Source: an uncultured Acidobacteriota bacterium
GTDB taxonomy: Bacteria > Acidobacteriota > UBA6911 > RPQK01 > JAJDTT01
DNA: 64,000 bases
Direction of reading: 5' to 3'
Assembly (NCBI GenBank): GCA_951812665.1
Contig: CATOST010000035.1
Span: 1-64,000, forward strand
Numbering within the stretch: position 1 is the first letter of the stretch; each line of letters starts with the position of its first letter. Made by a program: the position numbers and the translations under genes. Below, one piece after another: positions 1-10,121 of the stretch. The notes under the pieces are model-generated. The model saw only the letters and a program-made list of their open reading frames with translations. It was not told the DNA's origin and did no database searches.

Positions 1-3000
1 GAAGACGTGCAACGAGCGGAACGTCCCCGCGTAGACGTGGCCGCCGCCGTTGGAGATCAGGGCTCGGCTCAGTCCGGGGACCTCCAGGGTCTGAACCTGC
101 GGCAGTTCGCCCGGGGTGTCCAGGGCCAGGACCTGCAACTGGCCGGCGCCGGGAAGGACCGCGTTCAGGAACGAACCTTCGCCGTCCATGAACAGGTCGC
201 CGAATTCGCCGGGGCTGCACTCGGCAGTGGCCGGCGGATCCCCGGTGAGCGGAATCGGCCCCTCGTCTTGGAGTTCCCGTTGGGTCTCGTCGAGGGGTGC
301 GAACCCGCGCCAGGTCCCGCAGCGATGGGCGTAGAGCCGGTCTCGATGCGGGTCCCAGATCAGAGAACTGTCCTCCAGGCCATCGTCTTCCAACCATTGA
401 GTGAGGGCCAGGCCCCCGGTCTTCGAGTTGCGTTCGAAGACGTGCAGGCCCAGCCTGGACGCCGCGTACAGAGCCGTGCCGCGGCCGTTGAAGGCCAGGC
501 TGGCGGGCCCTCGGAACCGTACCGAGGCGCCGTTGGCGTCCCGGTCGCCGTCGGCCAGCCGTCCCGCGTACTTGAGCCAGACCGGAGGATCGGTCTCCTC
601 CCAGTTCAGGATGAAATCGCCGCCCGGATGGTCGCCGCGGGCTCCCAATCGAATCGTGTAGCGGCTTCCCTCCTCGCCGCGGAAGACGACCTCGACGGCG
701 TCCGACTCGATTCCCTCGGGCTGATGGCTGCTCCTGACGAACTCGATCGATCCGGAACCGTCGCGGCTGTCCTGGTAGATGGAGAGCACCCAGGGAGAGT
801 AGGGGTCGTCCAGCCAGAAGCGATACCACCCGGCTGCGGCCGCTTCGTAGGTCCACCAGAGGGAAGAGTGCCCCAGGAGTGAGGTCCGTTCTCCCCGTTC
901 GGTGGAGCAAAGCGATTCGAATCGGAGACCGACCCGGACGCCTCGTCCAACGCCGCCGCGGCGGCCAGATTGTCGTTGTCCGGAGTCGGTCCCCAGGTCA
1001 CAACCGGCGGTCGCGTCGGGCAGAAGATAGGCCTCGAAGCTTCGCGCCGGAAGTCCGGCCGCGATCCAATACCTTTGGCCGGCGTTGGCCTGAAACACGA
1101 AATCGGACGGCGCCGCGTGGGGACGTGTCTGCGCCACCAGGTCCAGGTCCTCTATCGACGTCGGACCTTGCATGGACGGGCCGGAGAATACGGTCACCCT
1201 CAAGTACGAATAAGTGACGAGTCCCTGGAGCCGCCAAGTGTAGCGGCCGTCCTCCGGGGCTTCCCAGACCCACCACCGGGTTCGGACCCCGGTCTCGATG
1301 GGCTTCACCGGGATCCACCGTTGCCGCAGCGCCGATGCCAATGAAGAATCGGGACGAGGGGACACTCTCGAGCGGCATCGCCCCGATATGCTGATCGTTG
1401 TCGAGGACGGCTGCTCTCACCAACGCATCCCAATTCAACTCGTAGGGGCCACTGGCACTTGGGCGCTGGGAGCGGCGACCGCGATGCGGTATTCGTGCCG
1501 GCGGCGGCGGGGAAATCAGGCCGCAGATTCGGGCAGTTGGAGACCAGCCGGAGGGCCGGAATGCCGTCTCCCTCGAAGACGAACACGCGCTTCGTGGGAT
1601 CACTCGAGAAACGCCACCAACCGTCGCCGGGCGCCGTCCACCGGTACCACGTGGTGCCCGCATCAATTCCGAACCACTCGCCCGGTTCCAGAGTCGCGCC
1701 CTGGCTGCTGCCCCGAACGGCGCCGCGATCTCCCTCCAGCAGGGCGGCCCGGCCGAAGTCGTCGTTGACCGGGCGGTCCCCCTGGGACCAACGGAGGTCG
1801 AGGGCGGTTCCCCGGAGCATGTGGCTCGCCCGGACCCGGTAGGTTGCGCCCTCTTCGGCGAAGAAGATCGCTCCCCACTGATCGGAGGCGACTCGCTCCA
1901 GGGCCGCGATTGGCGTCACCGCGGAAAACGTCGACGCGATCGTTGCGCGCGCCTCCGAAGCTCCCCCGGCGGGTGGAGATTGAAACGGACCGCCACCGTC
2001 GCGGGCGCCGTCCACCGGTACCAGACCGAGCCGGCCGGCCGGCCCGAACGGGGATCGAACAGCGGTTCTTCTCCCGGCTCGGGCGTGGCCAGCAGCAGGT
2101 CCACCGACTGAAAGCCTTGATCACCGTCAATGACGGCCGCCGCAGCGAAATCGTCGTTGGCGGGGCGTTGGGCCACTCCGGAGCCCCCGCTTCCGCCGGG
2201 TGCGACTTCCACCGAGGTGGACGCTCCCTTGGCGGTCCAGGCGCTCGCCGTGAAGTAGAGGCGGGCCGGATCTCCGTCCCCCGCGGAGAGACGACGAACC
2301 GGACTTCCTGGGTCTCCCCGGCGGCGATCTCGCCGAGCGGGATCGACGACCCAGCGGGATCGGAGAACCCTCGGAGATCGGCGAAACCGGAGGATCCGAA
2401 GGCGCCGGCGGTTTCCGATCCCGGGGGACGGACGGGGGTTCCAAGTTCATCCGACAGGTCGACCGAAATCCCGTCTTCGCGAGAAACGGCCATGGAGTGG
2501 ATCCGGACCTGCTCGCAACCGGAAGCCTCGGCGGTGTCCCGGCAGTCGAGGTGCAACCGGCTGCCGGGCCGCCACATACTCGTCGCGGTCACCGTCACAA
2601 CCAGTTCCTGTTCCTCCTGGCCCATAAGCCGGGTCTGGTCGGTGCCGATCATCAGATTCGGCGTGGACGCGCCCCGGATCACCGTCCAGGCCAGCGCGGC
2701 CCTGGGCGGCGCCGTGTAGATCCGGCGGGCCACCACCTTCGCGCGATACGTGCCGGGTCGGGGATTCTTCAGGATGATCCACTCCACGTTGTCCACTCGC
2801 GACGTCGAGAAATGCTCCCCGCAAGCTCCTTCCCCGCAGTCGCCGTCACGGTCCAACCACAGGTCCAGGTCGTTCAGCACCGTGCTGGCGATGGTGTCCC
2901 GCCGGCGGTTCGTCCCAGGTCATCACCAGGTCGAGACGGCTGGCTCCCGCCGGCACTTCGATGTCGTGGTGGGCGTACTCCCCGTCCCGGAGCTCCGAAA

Positions 3001-4951
3001 CCGCGCCGCCACCGATCCAGCCGCCGGCCCCGTCCCGGTTGAGGATGCCGGTGCGGGCCGACACCTTGCCCAGACCGTATTGCGCCTGCATCAACCCGGG
3101 GCCTCCGGTGTTGGTGGAGGGGAAGACGTCCGGGGCGTCCAGCCAGGGGTCCGGGCGGATGGCTCCGGCCAGCAGTCTGGCCCGGGCCAACGCCGGGTGT
3201 TCCTGATGCTCCGGGGCGGCATCCATCAACAGGGCGGCCACCCCCGCCACCGTGGGGGAGGACATGCTGGTGCCGCTGATCGCCCGATATTCGCCACGGC
3301 TCCCTCCGCCGACGGCCGAGTGGACGCGGACCCGGTGGCGACGACCTGAGGGCGCCAGGCGTCCGTCCGCCGTGGGTCCGTGGCTGCTGAACCGCGCGAG
3401 GGCTCCGCTGTCCAGGGGCGGCACCTACGGAGAGGGAGTTCTTGGCGGCTCCGAAATCGGAGAAGCCATCGATGTTCTCGTTGGACCTGCGAGACGACGT
3501 ACAGTTGACGACGCCCCCAGACGATGGAGTCCAGCTTGCGTTCGGTGAATCCCCTGCCGTCGAACGTCCTGGAGGAACCGCTCAGACTCATGTTGACGAT
3601 CAGGGGCCTGAACGGGGTCGGAGAATCGGCCCGGTTCGGCACACTCCGTCGCCTCGGCCAGGAAGGTCCATCCCGCGAAGAATCGAATTCCACCGAACCG
3701 AAGCCAAAGCTGTTGAGCACTCGCCCGAAACGGATGTGCTTCACGGAAGGCGCCATGCCGGCGAAACGGGGCTGGACAGACCCGTTTCCGATCATGGTGC
3801 CGGTGACGTGGGTTCCGTGGCCTCCTGCATCGATCCAGAGATCCTCGGCCTCTTCCGCGGGAGAGGAAAAGAAGGACGCCCAGGCGAGGTTGGCACCGCA
3901 GATGCTCTCCCGGTTCGACGCGATGTCCAAGTGGTTGACGTTGAGCCCGGTGTCCATGACTCCGATGGGGACGGAAGCGCCGCCCATCCCGGAGAAGATC
4001 CCCGGAGTGCCGTCGTACGCTCTCAGGGCGTCCGCCCCCATGGCGGGAACGGACGTGTCGTGCGCCGGCCGGACGACGCCGACCGGCTCCACGGCCAATA
4101 CGTAATCGGCCGCGGCGATGGCTTCCACTTGACCGTGGGAAACGTTGGCCGTGTAGGCCCGCAGATCCGGATCCCACCGGCCCACCACGGCGCCCTGGTC
4201 CTCCAACGCTCGCCGCCACCGGCCGTCGGGATCGTCCGCCATCAGGGTGATGAAGACGGGCGCCTGATCTTGAGGGGGCGCTTCCGTCAGCTCGCGGGCG
4301 AACGCCTCCGGAAGTTTCCGCTCCGCGGGGGACGGCACCCAGCCCGTCGACTTCCGGCAGGGCCACGATCTCGTGCAGCAGGGCCGGGTCACCGGGCAGT
4401 CGGGCGCGGACAAGGTTGCCCGAGGAACCGAGAGCCGTCGCGCCGAACTCGGAGAGGGATCCCGTCACGTCGCTCGGCATGGCGTCGCCAGCGAGCCGGA
4501 CCCAGCCGAAGGACCAGTCGCGTCCGGCGGCGGTCGCCTGGTCGACGAGAGTCTCGATGGACCTGCTTGCGTCCATCCAGTCCGGACCGGGACTCGGCCG
4601 CTCGTCGCCGGTATCGGCGTCGACTGCGATTCGCGCCCGAGGCATCTCCCCGTGGTAGGAGACGAAGGAATATCCGTCGGGCGGCGAGGGAGTCGTGCCT
4701 TCCGCGGATTTATCGGCGGCGGGCGGTGTTTCAGCCATCCGGGGCGCCGCCTGAATCTCAAGTTCCGGGACGGTTCCCCCGCTTTCGGCTTCGATCCGGG
4801 CCATGGCGGCACGGGTCGCCATGGCCTCTCCCGTCAGCTCCGGCTCCGGCTCTTCGCCAGGCGTCATGTAGTAGGCGATCAGCCCCGTCAGGCCAGCGGC
4901 CACGGCCAACGACATCAGGACAAGGATGGTTCGCTTATTTGCTGTCCGCAT
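1..4951 (-). pseudogene. Secreted subtilisin-like protease with tandem beta-sandwich repeats and propeller-like tail; many frameshifts; runs off left edge
   Basis: Read from 4951 downwards the protein starts with a signal/membrane segment (TILVLMSLAVAAGLTGLIAY). It then carries all three S8 subtilase signatures: Asp in PIGVMDTGLNVNH (about 4000), His in GGHGTHVTGTMIGNG (about 3805) and Ser in ISGTSMSSPTVAG (about 3260). Downstream are at least three repeats of about 120 residues, recognisable by NDDFAAAAV and WYRWTAP cores. These resemble bacterial pre-peptidase C-terminal-like beta-sandwich domains. From about 560 to 1 follows a beta-propeller-like stretch (RGTALYAASRLGLHVF). The frame changes about ten times (near 4330, 3490, 3425, 3330, 2890, 2220, 1990, 1440, 1000 and 880), yet conserved sequence resumes in another frame each time. 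So it is either a very recent pseudogene or error-rich assembly. ATG 4951 is preceded by AGGTGG. It lies 42 bp after the gene at 4994-6414, probably in one operon. Confidence 0.75.
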
Positions 4952-4993
4952 AATCCACCTGCTTCTCTGACCCGGATTTCCCACCCGCGGCCC

Positions 4994-6414
4994 TCAATTC
5001 GACAAAATGGAGACCTTGGAGATCGTCCAGTCCCCGTCCTCATCCCTGCTCGCAATGAAGGTGACCCGATACTGATTGAGGGTCACGTCTTCGATGTTGT
5101 GGCTCTGAGCGTGACAGAGAATGACCGGTTCCATCCGCAGACAGCCGGTGCCGCTGGCGGCCACGGTGAACGTACCGACGGTTTCGTCTCCGGCATCCTT
5201 GAGGTCACATTGGCCCCCAGGTGGAATGACGCTCCCGGCGGCGCAGGCCTGGGCAGAGGGTTCGGTGACGATGAGCGTCGCCGTGGCCGTCGCCGTCTGG
5301 CCGTCCGCGTCCCGGACCGTGAGGCGGTAGGTCGTGGTGGCAGCCGGGGAGACGGTCCGCGATCCGGACGTCGGGACGGCGCCGAATCCGGGGGTGATCT
5401 CGGCGCTGTCGGCATTGGTCGAAGTCCAACTCAAGGTCGCTTGCCCGCCCGCTCGATGGAGGTGGGGGATACCGAGATCCTGGCCGCCGGCCGAGGCGTG
5501 GGCTCGCCGCCGGGGAAATGAATCGGGGTCGCGATGGGGACGCTGGTCACCGGGATCGAGCTGAAAAGATGGCCCGATTGGAGGAGTGCGATCGGGTGGA
5601 CGTCGAGGGCCTCTAAAGGCTCCCCGTCGTCGTCCACACGGCGAAAATGGAGGGTCCCATAGAATTGCGGACCGACCCCGGGGAAGAACTCATCAACGTA
5701 CAGGGCCCGATGCCGGCCCGGTCCGAGTGTCAGTGGCTTGCTGGAGTTGTGTTCTCCCTCGGAATCGAGGAGATAGGCCCTCAGGCGAGCCGGGCCGCCC
5801 GAACTGTTCGCCAACGCCAGCGCCGTTCTGGTGCGGGCCGCGGTGTCCCGGACCACCGGTAGAGAAAACGCGGGCGTTCCCGGACTTGCCCCGACGCCGA
5901 CGATGGCGCTGATTCGCCGGTTATCGGGATCGAAGAGACTGTAGGCGGCGACTCCTCCGATCCGCTTGCCGGAGGGAGCCGACACGCTCGCCCAACCCAC
6001 CGAGAGGTTTCCGGAACCGCCGGTCTCCAGAAAGACCGATTGAGAGGCGGGGATGGTGACCGAAATCGAGTCGCCCGACCCGACCATTTCGTCCGTACCG
6101 AGTCTGTAGAGGTCGACGACCATGCCCAACCCGTCGGAACGCCGGAACCGGAGGGTCGCCACGAGTTCGTCCTCTTCGGTGTTGGTGAGAAATATGGCGG
6201 TGGTGATTCCGATGCCTTCGTCGACCCCGTCCGCCACTTGCGGGAAGACGACTTCGTTGCTCGCGCCGGTGATGAACTGCACTTGTCCTGCGAGCTCGGT
6301 GAGCGCGCCGATCTTCTGTTGATGCGGTGCGGACGGCTCACCTTCGGCCAAGGTGAGCGCAACCCCCAGGGACAAGACCCACGGCATGGCTGCCGGGACC
6401 GATCTTCGTGTCAT
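4994..6414 (-). CDS. Secreted protein with C-terminal Ig-like domain (one frameshift near 5450)
   Basis: The start at 6414 follows a good GGTGGAGG site and gives an N-terminal signal peptide (MTRRSVPAAMPWVLSLGVAL). About 300 residues of beta-rich sequence follow, including a stretch typical of secreted adhesin-like proteins (TTAIFLTNTEEDELVATLRF). The frame stops at about 5431, just after ISVSPTSIERAG. One added base in the G/C run near 5448 lets it continue without a break as an Ig-like domain (ATLSWTSTNADSAEITPG) to the stop at 4994. The C-terminal domain is followed by about 70 residues with four cysteines. No catalytic motif is seen. It sits directly upstream of the subtilase gene and may be co-transcribed with it. 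Function is unknown; an extracellular or surface role is inferred only from the signal peptide and Ig fold. Confidence 0.65.
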
Positions 6415-6667
6415 GTTTTTTCCTCCACCGGCGTTAGGTGCTTTATATGGTAGCAACTGAGGCATGGTTGGTGAGGACCAAGGGGTGGATGAGAGGGTGG
6501 ACCAGGCGCGATGTTCGCTCGCCGCGCCTGTCGCCGGCCACGAGGGTTTGTCAATCGTATCGCCAGGCGACTTTTGCCACGAGGGGCGGACTGCTAAGCT
6601 GGAATATGTTGCGCGTCGTTGAAACGGAGTTTGCCGTCACGGGACGCCCGTGCGGGAGGCGATACGG

Positions 6668-7076
6668 ATGAACGCCTCGTTCGACACTCTCGCGGCCGCC
6701 CGCGCGCTGGAATGCCGGTGGCTTCGACGATATGCAGGCTGCTGTCTTGCTGAAGGTCATGCGCATGAGTGGAGAGTCCACCGTCACGAAATCCGATCTC
6801 GCCCTCGTGAAAGCGGATCTCTCCCTCGTGCAAGCCGATCTCTCCCGCATGGATGAGTCGTTGCGGCGAGAGATTGCCGCAACCAGAGTTGAACTCCGGT
6901 CCTCGATTGCCGAGTTGCGCACGGAAATTGCATCCACTGCGGTCGAGTTGCGCGGAGAAATCGCCACGGCCAAGGCGGAACTCCGAGCGGACATGAATGC
7001 CATGGCCAACAAGATGCTCCTCTCTCAGTTGGCCGTTGCCGGCCTCCTCTTTGCCGCGATCAAGACCTTCACCTGA
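6668..7076 (+). CDS. DUF1640-like coiled-coil protein with C-terminal membrane anchor (one frameshift near 6712)
   Basis: ATG 6668 gives MNASFDTLAAARALE. One base is then missing, after which AGGFDDMQAAVLLKVM continues in frame 3 to the stop at 7076. The joined N-terminus has the arrangement typical of DUF1640 proteins: a short 'FDTxxxxxxLxxAGF' start, then an amphipathic helix. The middle (roughly residues 40-115) is a long coiled coil with 11-residue periodicity (LALVKADLSLVQADLS and similar units). The end (MLLSQLAVAGLLFAAIKTF) is a single hydrophobic segment. Family members are membrane-anchored coiled-coil proteins of unclear role, often near toxin or transposon regions. An alternative is that only the ORF starting at ATG 6732 is translated. 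Confidence 0.55.
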
Positions 7077-7079
7077 GGC

Positions 7080-7446
7080 CGACACTCTCCTGTCGCCAAA
7101 GGAGCGACTTTCTTCTCGCGAGGAGCGATTTTCCTGTCGCGAGGAGCGATTTTCTTGTCGCCGTGGAGCGGCGACTTTCTTGTCGCCGACAGGGGGGACT
7201 TGGGGGGACGGAGTCCCCACTCCGCGTAGCGTCTTTCAACCGGGCGAAATGAAAAATGGGCGATAGGAATCTCCCCGCTCCAGAAGAGCAGGCGACAAGA
7301 AAGTCGCCTGTCCCAGTGGGCGACAAGAAAGTCGCCTGTCCCAGTGGGCGGCAAGAATGCCGCCCCTCCCAATGGGCGGCAAGAATGCCGCCCCTCCCAG
7401 TGGGCGACAAGAAAGTCGCCCCTCCGGGCGGCAAGAAAGTCGCCTC
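7080..7446. repeat. Two facing arrays of a ~28-bp palindromic hairpin unit
   Basis: This 370-bp gap between two convergent genes has no credible gene. Its right half (7288-7446) holds six tandem units built on GGGCGACAAGAAAGTCGCC with a short spacer such as CCTCCCAGT. Its left half (about 7085-7190) holds about four units in the opposite orientation (GGAGCGACTTTCTTGTCGCC). Some units carry a paired change (GGCGGCAAGAATGCCGCC) that keeps the stem complementary. Each unit folds as a 6-7-bp stem with a 6-nt loop. Related units occur at 16797, 23325, 37751 and 46004. Their position between gene ends suggests a terminator or mRNA-end role. Confidence 0.8.
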
Positions 7447-8565
7447 CTAGCAGCAGACTTCGTGGATCATGCGACGATAGATTTTCACCGCTGCTTCGAG
7501 TTGCTCGATGGAGATCCACTCTCCCACCGTGTGGGCCTGGGCGATGCTACCGGGACCCAGGACCACCAGTTCGTCGACCTGGTCCTTGATCCAGATGGAA
7601 TCGGTTCCGTAGGGGACGGTCTTGGGCTTCCGTCCGCCGCTGGCTCGAGATGCCAGTTGCACCAGATCGGCGTCGGGAGAAACGTAGAAGGGACCCTTGA
7701 ACGCGGTCTCCACCTCCAGGCCGTGGGCCCTGGCCCTGCCGGCGACGATCTCCATCAGCTCCCGGCTCTGGTCGCCGGGCATGGGCCTGAAGCCGACTTG
7801 GCAGGTGCACCTGGCTGCGCTCACGTTGGGACGGGTGCCGCCGTCGTTGAAGACCATGTTGAAACCGTTGGTGGGCGGATTGAAATCACGGTTCTGGTAA
7901 CGGGGATCCTGTTTCACTTCCTTGGCCAGCTCGGCTATCTCAGCCAGGAACGGAGCGATCAGAAAATTGGCCGAGGTGCCGAGGTCGGTGCTGGTGTGGG
8001 CGGCTCTGCCCCGGGCCGTGGCCATGACCAGGGCGCCTCCCTTGTGGGCATAGACGGGCCACAACTCGGTCGGCTCGGCCACTACGGCGTAGCTGGGCCG
8101 GGCTTCGCTGAAGAACCGCGATTCCCGGACCACCTGCTTGGCTCCGCCTCCGCCCACTTCCTCGTCGGCGGTGGCCATGACAAGGACCGGATGCTTCAGG
8201 TCCCCTGAGTCCACCGCCGCGGCCGCAGCCATGGTGGCCGCCAGAGGTCCCTTCATGTCGCAGGATCCCCTTCCGGAAATCCTTCCGTCCCCGGCCACCG
8301 GGTCGTAGGGGTCCCAGTCCTCTTCCTGTCCCGGCACCGTGTCGGTATGGGAGAAGAAGGCCAATCCCCCCGTTCCCGATCCCTTCCGGCCGACGATGCT
8401 GACCTTGGTCTCTCCGTTTTCATCCACGTAATCCAGGCGCTCGGTTTCGAAGCCGTGCTCGCGAAACCGCTCCTCCACCAGGTCGGAGACCAGAGCGTTG
8501 CTCCAGCGGCTGACGGATTTGATGGCGACGAGGTCCCGGGTCAGGGAAACAGGGTCGAGTTGCAT
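7447..8565 (-). CDS. M20 family metallopeptidase (ArgE/DapE-like amidohydrolase)
   Basis: A complete 372-residue zinc-dependent amidohydrolase of the ArgE/DapE/carboxypeptidase G2 type. Metal and catalytic residues are in place: His73 in FFSHTDTVP, bridging Asp103 in GRGSCDMKG, the Glu135-Glu136 pair in ATADEEVGGG, Glu164 in VVAEPTEL and His344 in SIAQAHTVGEW. The small dimerisation domain inserts between about 175 and 290. Substrate cannot be fixed from sequence: a cytoplasmic deacylase or deacetylase of an amino acid or dipeptide is most likely, and no arginine or lysine genes are nearby to decide. No signal peptide. It is followed by the hairpin-repeat array and preceded by a pyrimidine-rich gap before the DUF1501 gene. 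Confidence 0.85.
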   Translation of the reverse strand: MQLDPVSLTRDLVAIKSVSRWSNALVSDLVEERFREHGFETERLDYVDENGETKVSIVGRKGSGTGGLAFFSHTDTVPGQEEDWDPYDPVAGDGRISGRGSCDMKGPLAATMAAAAAVDSGDLKHPVLVMATADEEVGGGGAKQVVRESRFFSEARPSYAVVAEPTELWPVYAHKGGALVMATARGRAAHTSTDLGTSANFLIAPFLAEIAELAKEVKQDPRYQNRDFNPPTNGFNMVFNDGGTRPNVSAARCTCQVGFRPMPGDQSRELMEIVAGRARAHGLEVETAFKGPFYVSPDADLVQLASRASGGRKPKTVPYGTDSIWIKDQVDELVVLGPGSIAQAHTVGEWISIEQLEAAVKIYRRMIHEVCC

Positions 8566-8651
8566 GCGAATTTCTCCTGATCAACAGGTGGGCGCCAAAG
8601 TCCGCTCGGCGCCTACTCTTTTCCTCTTTACTCTTTCCTCTTTGCTTTCCG

Positions 8652-10121
8652 TCAGGCGAGGATCTCGTGGACCAGCCGGGCCGGATACTGATCGGTGAGG
8701 CGCTCCTCCAGGCCGTGGCGCCGGTAGACCAGGTCTCGGTGGTCCAGACCCAGCAGGTGCAGGAAGGTGGCGTGAAAGTCGTGGACGCTGACCCGGTCCA
8801 CGGCGGCCTTGTGGCCGATGTCGTCGGTGGCGCCGTGGACGTATCCGGCCTTGACTCCCCCTCCGGCCATCCAGAGGCTGAAGCCGTCGGGACCGTGATC
8901 CCGGCCGGCGGAGCCGCCGTCTCGAAGCTGGGAGATGGGCATGCGGCCGAACTCGCCCCCCCAGATGACCAGCGTGTCGTCCAGCAGCCCCCGCTGCTTC
9001 AGGTCGCGAACCAGGGCGGCAGAGGGCTGGTCCGTCTTCCGGCAGCAGTTCTCCAGGTTCTTCTTCAGGTCGGAGTGATTGTCCCAGATCTGGTACTCGA
9101 TGAAGAGCTGGACGAAGCGCACTCCCCTTTCCACCAGGCGCCGGGCCAGCAGGCAGCGTCTCCCGTAGGAGGCGGTGGCCTCGTGGTTGAGACCGTACAT
9201 CTCCTTGGTGGCCTCGCTCTCCTGGGAGAGGTCCAGGGCGTCGCTGGCGGCCAACTGCATGCGGGCGGCCAGTTCGTAGGAGGAGATCCGGGCGTCCAGG
9301 TCCGGCTGCCAGGGACGATCCATGCGGTGAGAACGGTCCAGGCTGCGCAGCAGTGACCGTTCGGCTTCGATCAGAGGGTTGGGCAGCCGCTCCCTGGGGT
9401 TCAGGTTGAGCACGGCCGGGTCCTTTTCCCGGAAGCGAGTGCCCTGATACATCGGGGGAAGCCAGCCCGACTGCCAGTTCTGTATGCCGTTGACCGGCAG
9501 CTTCTTGTCTTCCAGAACCACATAACCGGGCAGGTTCCGGTTCTCGGAGCCCAAGGCGTAGGTGACCCATGCCCCCAGGGTGGGGCGGCCGGTAATGGTT
9601 CGGCCCGTGTGGAAGAGGTTGATGGAGGGCTCGTGGTTGAAATGCTCTCCGTACATGGACCGGACCAGGGTGATGTCGTCCACGATTCCGGCGGTATGCG
9701 GCAAGAGTTCCGACAGCTCCATCCCGCACTTGCCGTGCCGGGAGAACTCCCACGGAGACGGCATCAGAGTGCCGACCTGCTCCATGTTCTCGATCTGGTT
9801 GAGCAGGTCCCGGGGGGCGGCGCCTCCCGCCATTCGAGCCAGGGTCGGCTTGTGGTCGAAGAGGTCGACCTGGCTGGGACCGCCGTTCATGAACAGGTGG
9901 ATGACCGACTTGGCCTTGGGCTCATGGTGGGGAGCCAGCGGTGTCAAGTCGACCCGGGGCCGTCCGTGGTCAGGACTCGGCGAACCCAGGAGATCCTTCT
10001 GCAGCAGCCAGGCCAAGGCTGCGCCGTGGACTCCGTCGCCGAGACGGGAGAAGAAATCCCGCCGGGTGCCGCGGAGGTTCGATCCGAAATTGTCCATGAG
10101 GTGCCTCGCCCGGTCAGTCAA
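8652..10121 (-). CDS. DUF1501 protein (sulfatase-fold, Tat-type N-terminus)
   Basis: 489 residues of the DUF1501 family, an alkaline-phosphatase/sulfatase-like superfamily. The N-terminus has a twin-arginine-like segment (TRRDFFSRLGDGVHGAALAW), so export is likely. Family hallmarks include SVIHLFMNGGPSQVDLFD, CGMELSELLPH, GRRCLLARRLVERGVRFVQL, LVIWGGEFGRMP and GRDHGPDGFSLWMAGGGVK, with the final DDIGHKA and VHDFHATFLHLLGLDH motifs. The biochemical function of DUF1501 proteins is not established. They nearly always pair with a PSCyt1/DUF1549/DUF1553 gene, as here: this start overlaps the end of the upstream gene by 8 bp. A paralogue lies at 20082-21572. Confidence 0.88.
   Translation of the reverse strand: MTDRARHLMDNFGSNLRGTRRDFFSRLGDGVHGAALAWLLQKDLLGSPSPDHGRPRVDLTPLAPHHEPKAKSVIHLFMNGGPSQVDLFDHKPTLARMAGGAAPRDLLNQIENMEQVGTLMPSPWEFSRHGKCGMELSELLPHTAGIVDDITLVRSMYGEHFNHEPSINLFHTGRTITGRPTLGAWVTYALGSENRNLPGYVVLEDKKLPVNGIQNWQSGWLPPMYQGTRFREKDPAVLNLNPRERLPNPLIEAERSLLRSLDRSHRMDRPWQPDLDARISSYELAARMQLAASDALDLSQESEATKEMYGLNHEATASYGRRCLLARRLVERGVRFVQLFIEYQIWDNHSDLKKNLENCCRKTDQPSAALVRDLKQRGLLDDTLVIWGGEFGRMPISQLRDGGSAGRDHGPDGFSLWMAGGGVKAGYVHGATDDIGHKAAVDRVSVHDFHATFLHLLGLDHRDLVYRRHGLEERLTDQYPARLVHEILA

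Noticed and set aside
6594-7220. A 208-residue minus-strand ORF over the coiled-coil gene
   Set aside because: Low-complexity reading of the hairpin repeats and the opposite strand of the DUF1640-like gene.
7080-7446. CRISPR array
   Set aside because: The units are short hairpins with spacers of only 8-10 bp that are themselves similar; no cas genes are nearby.
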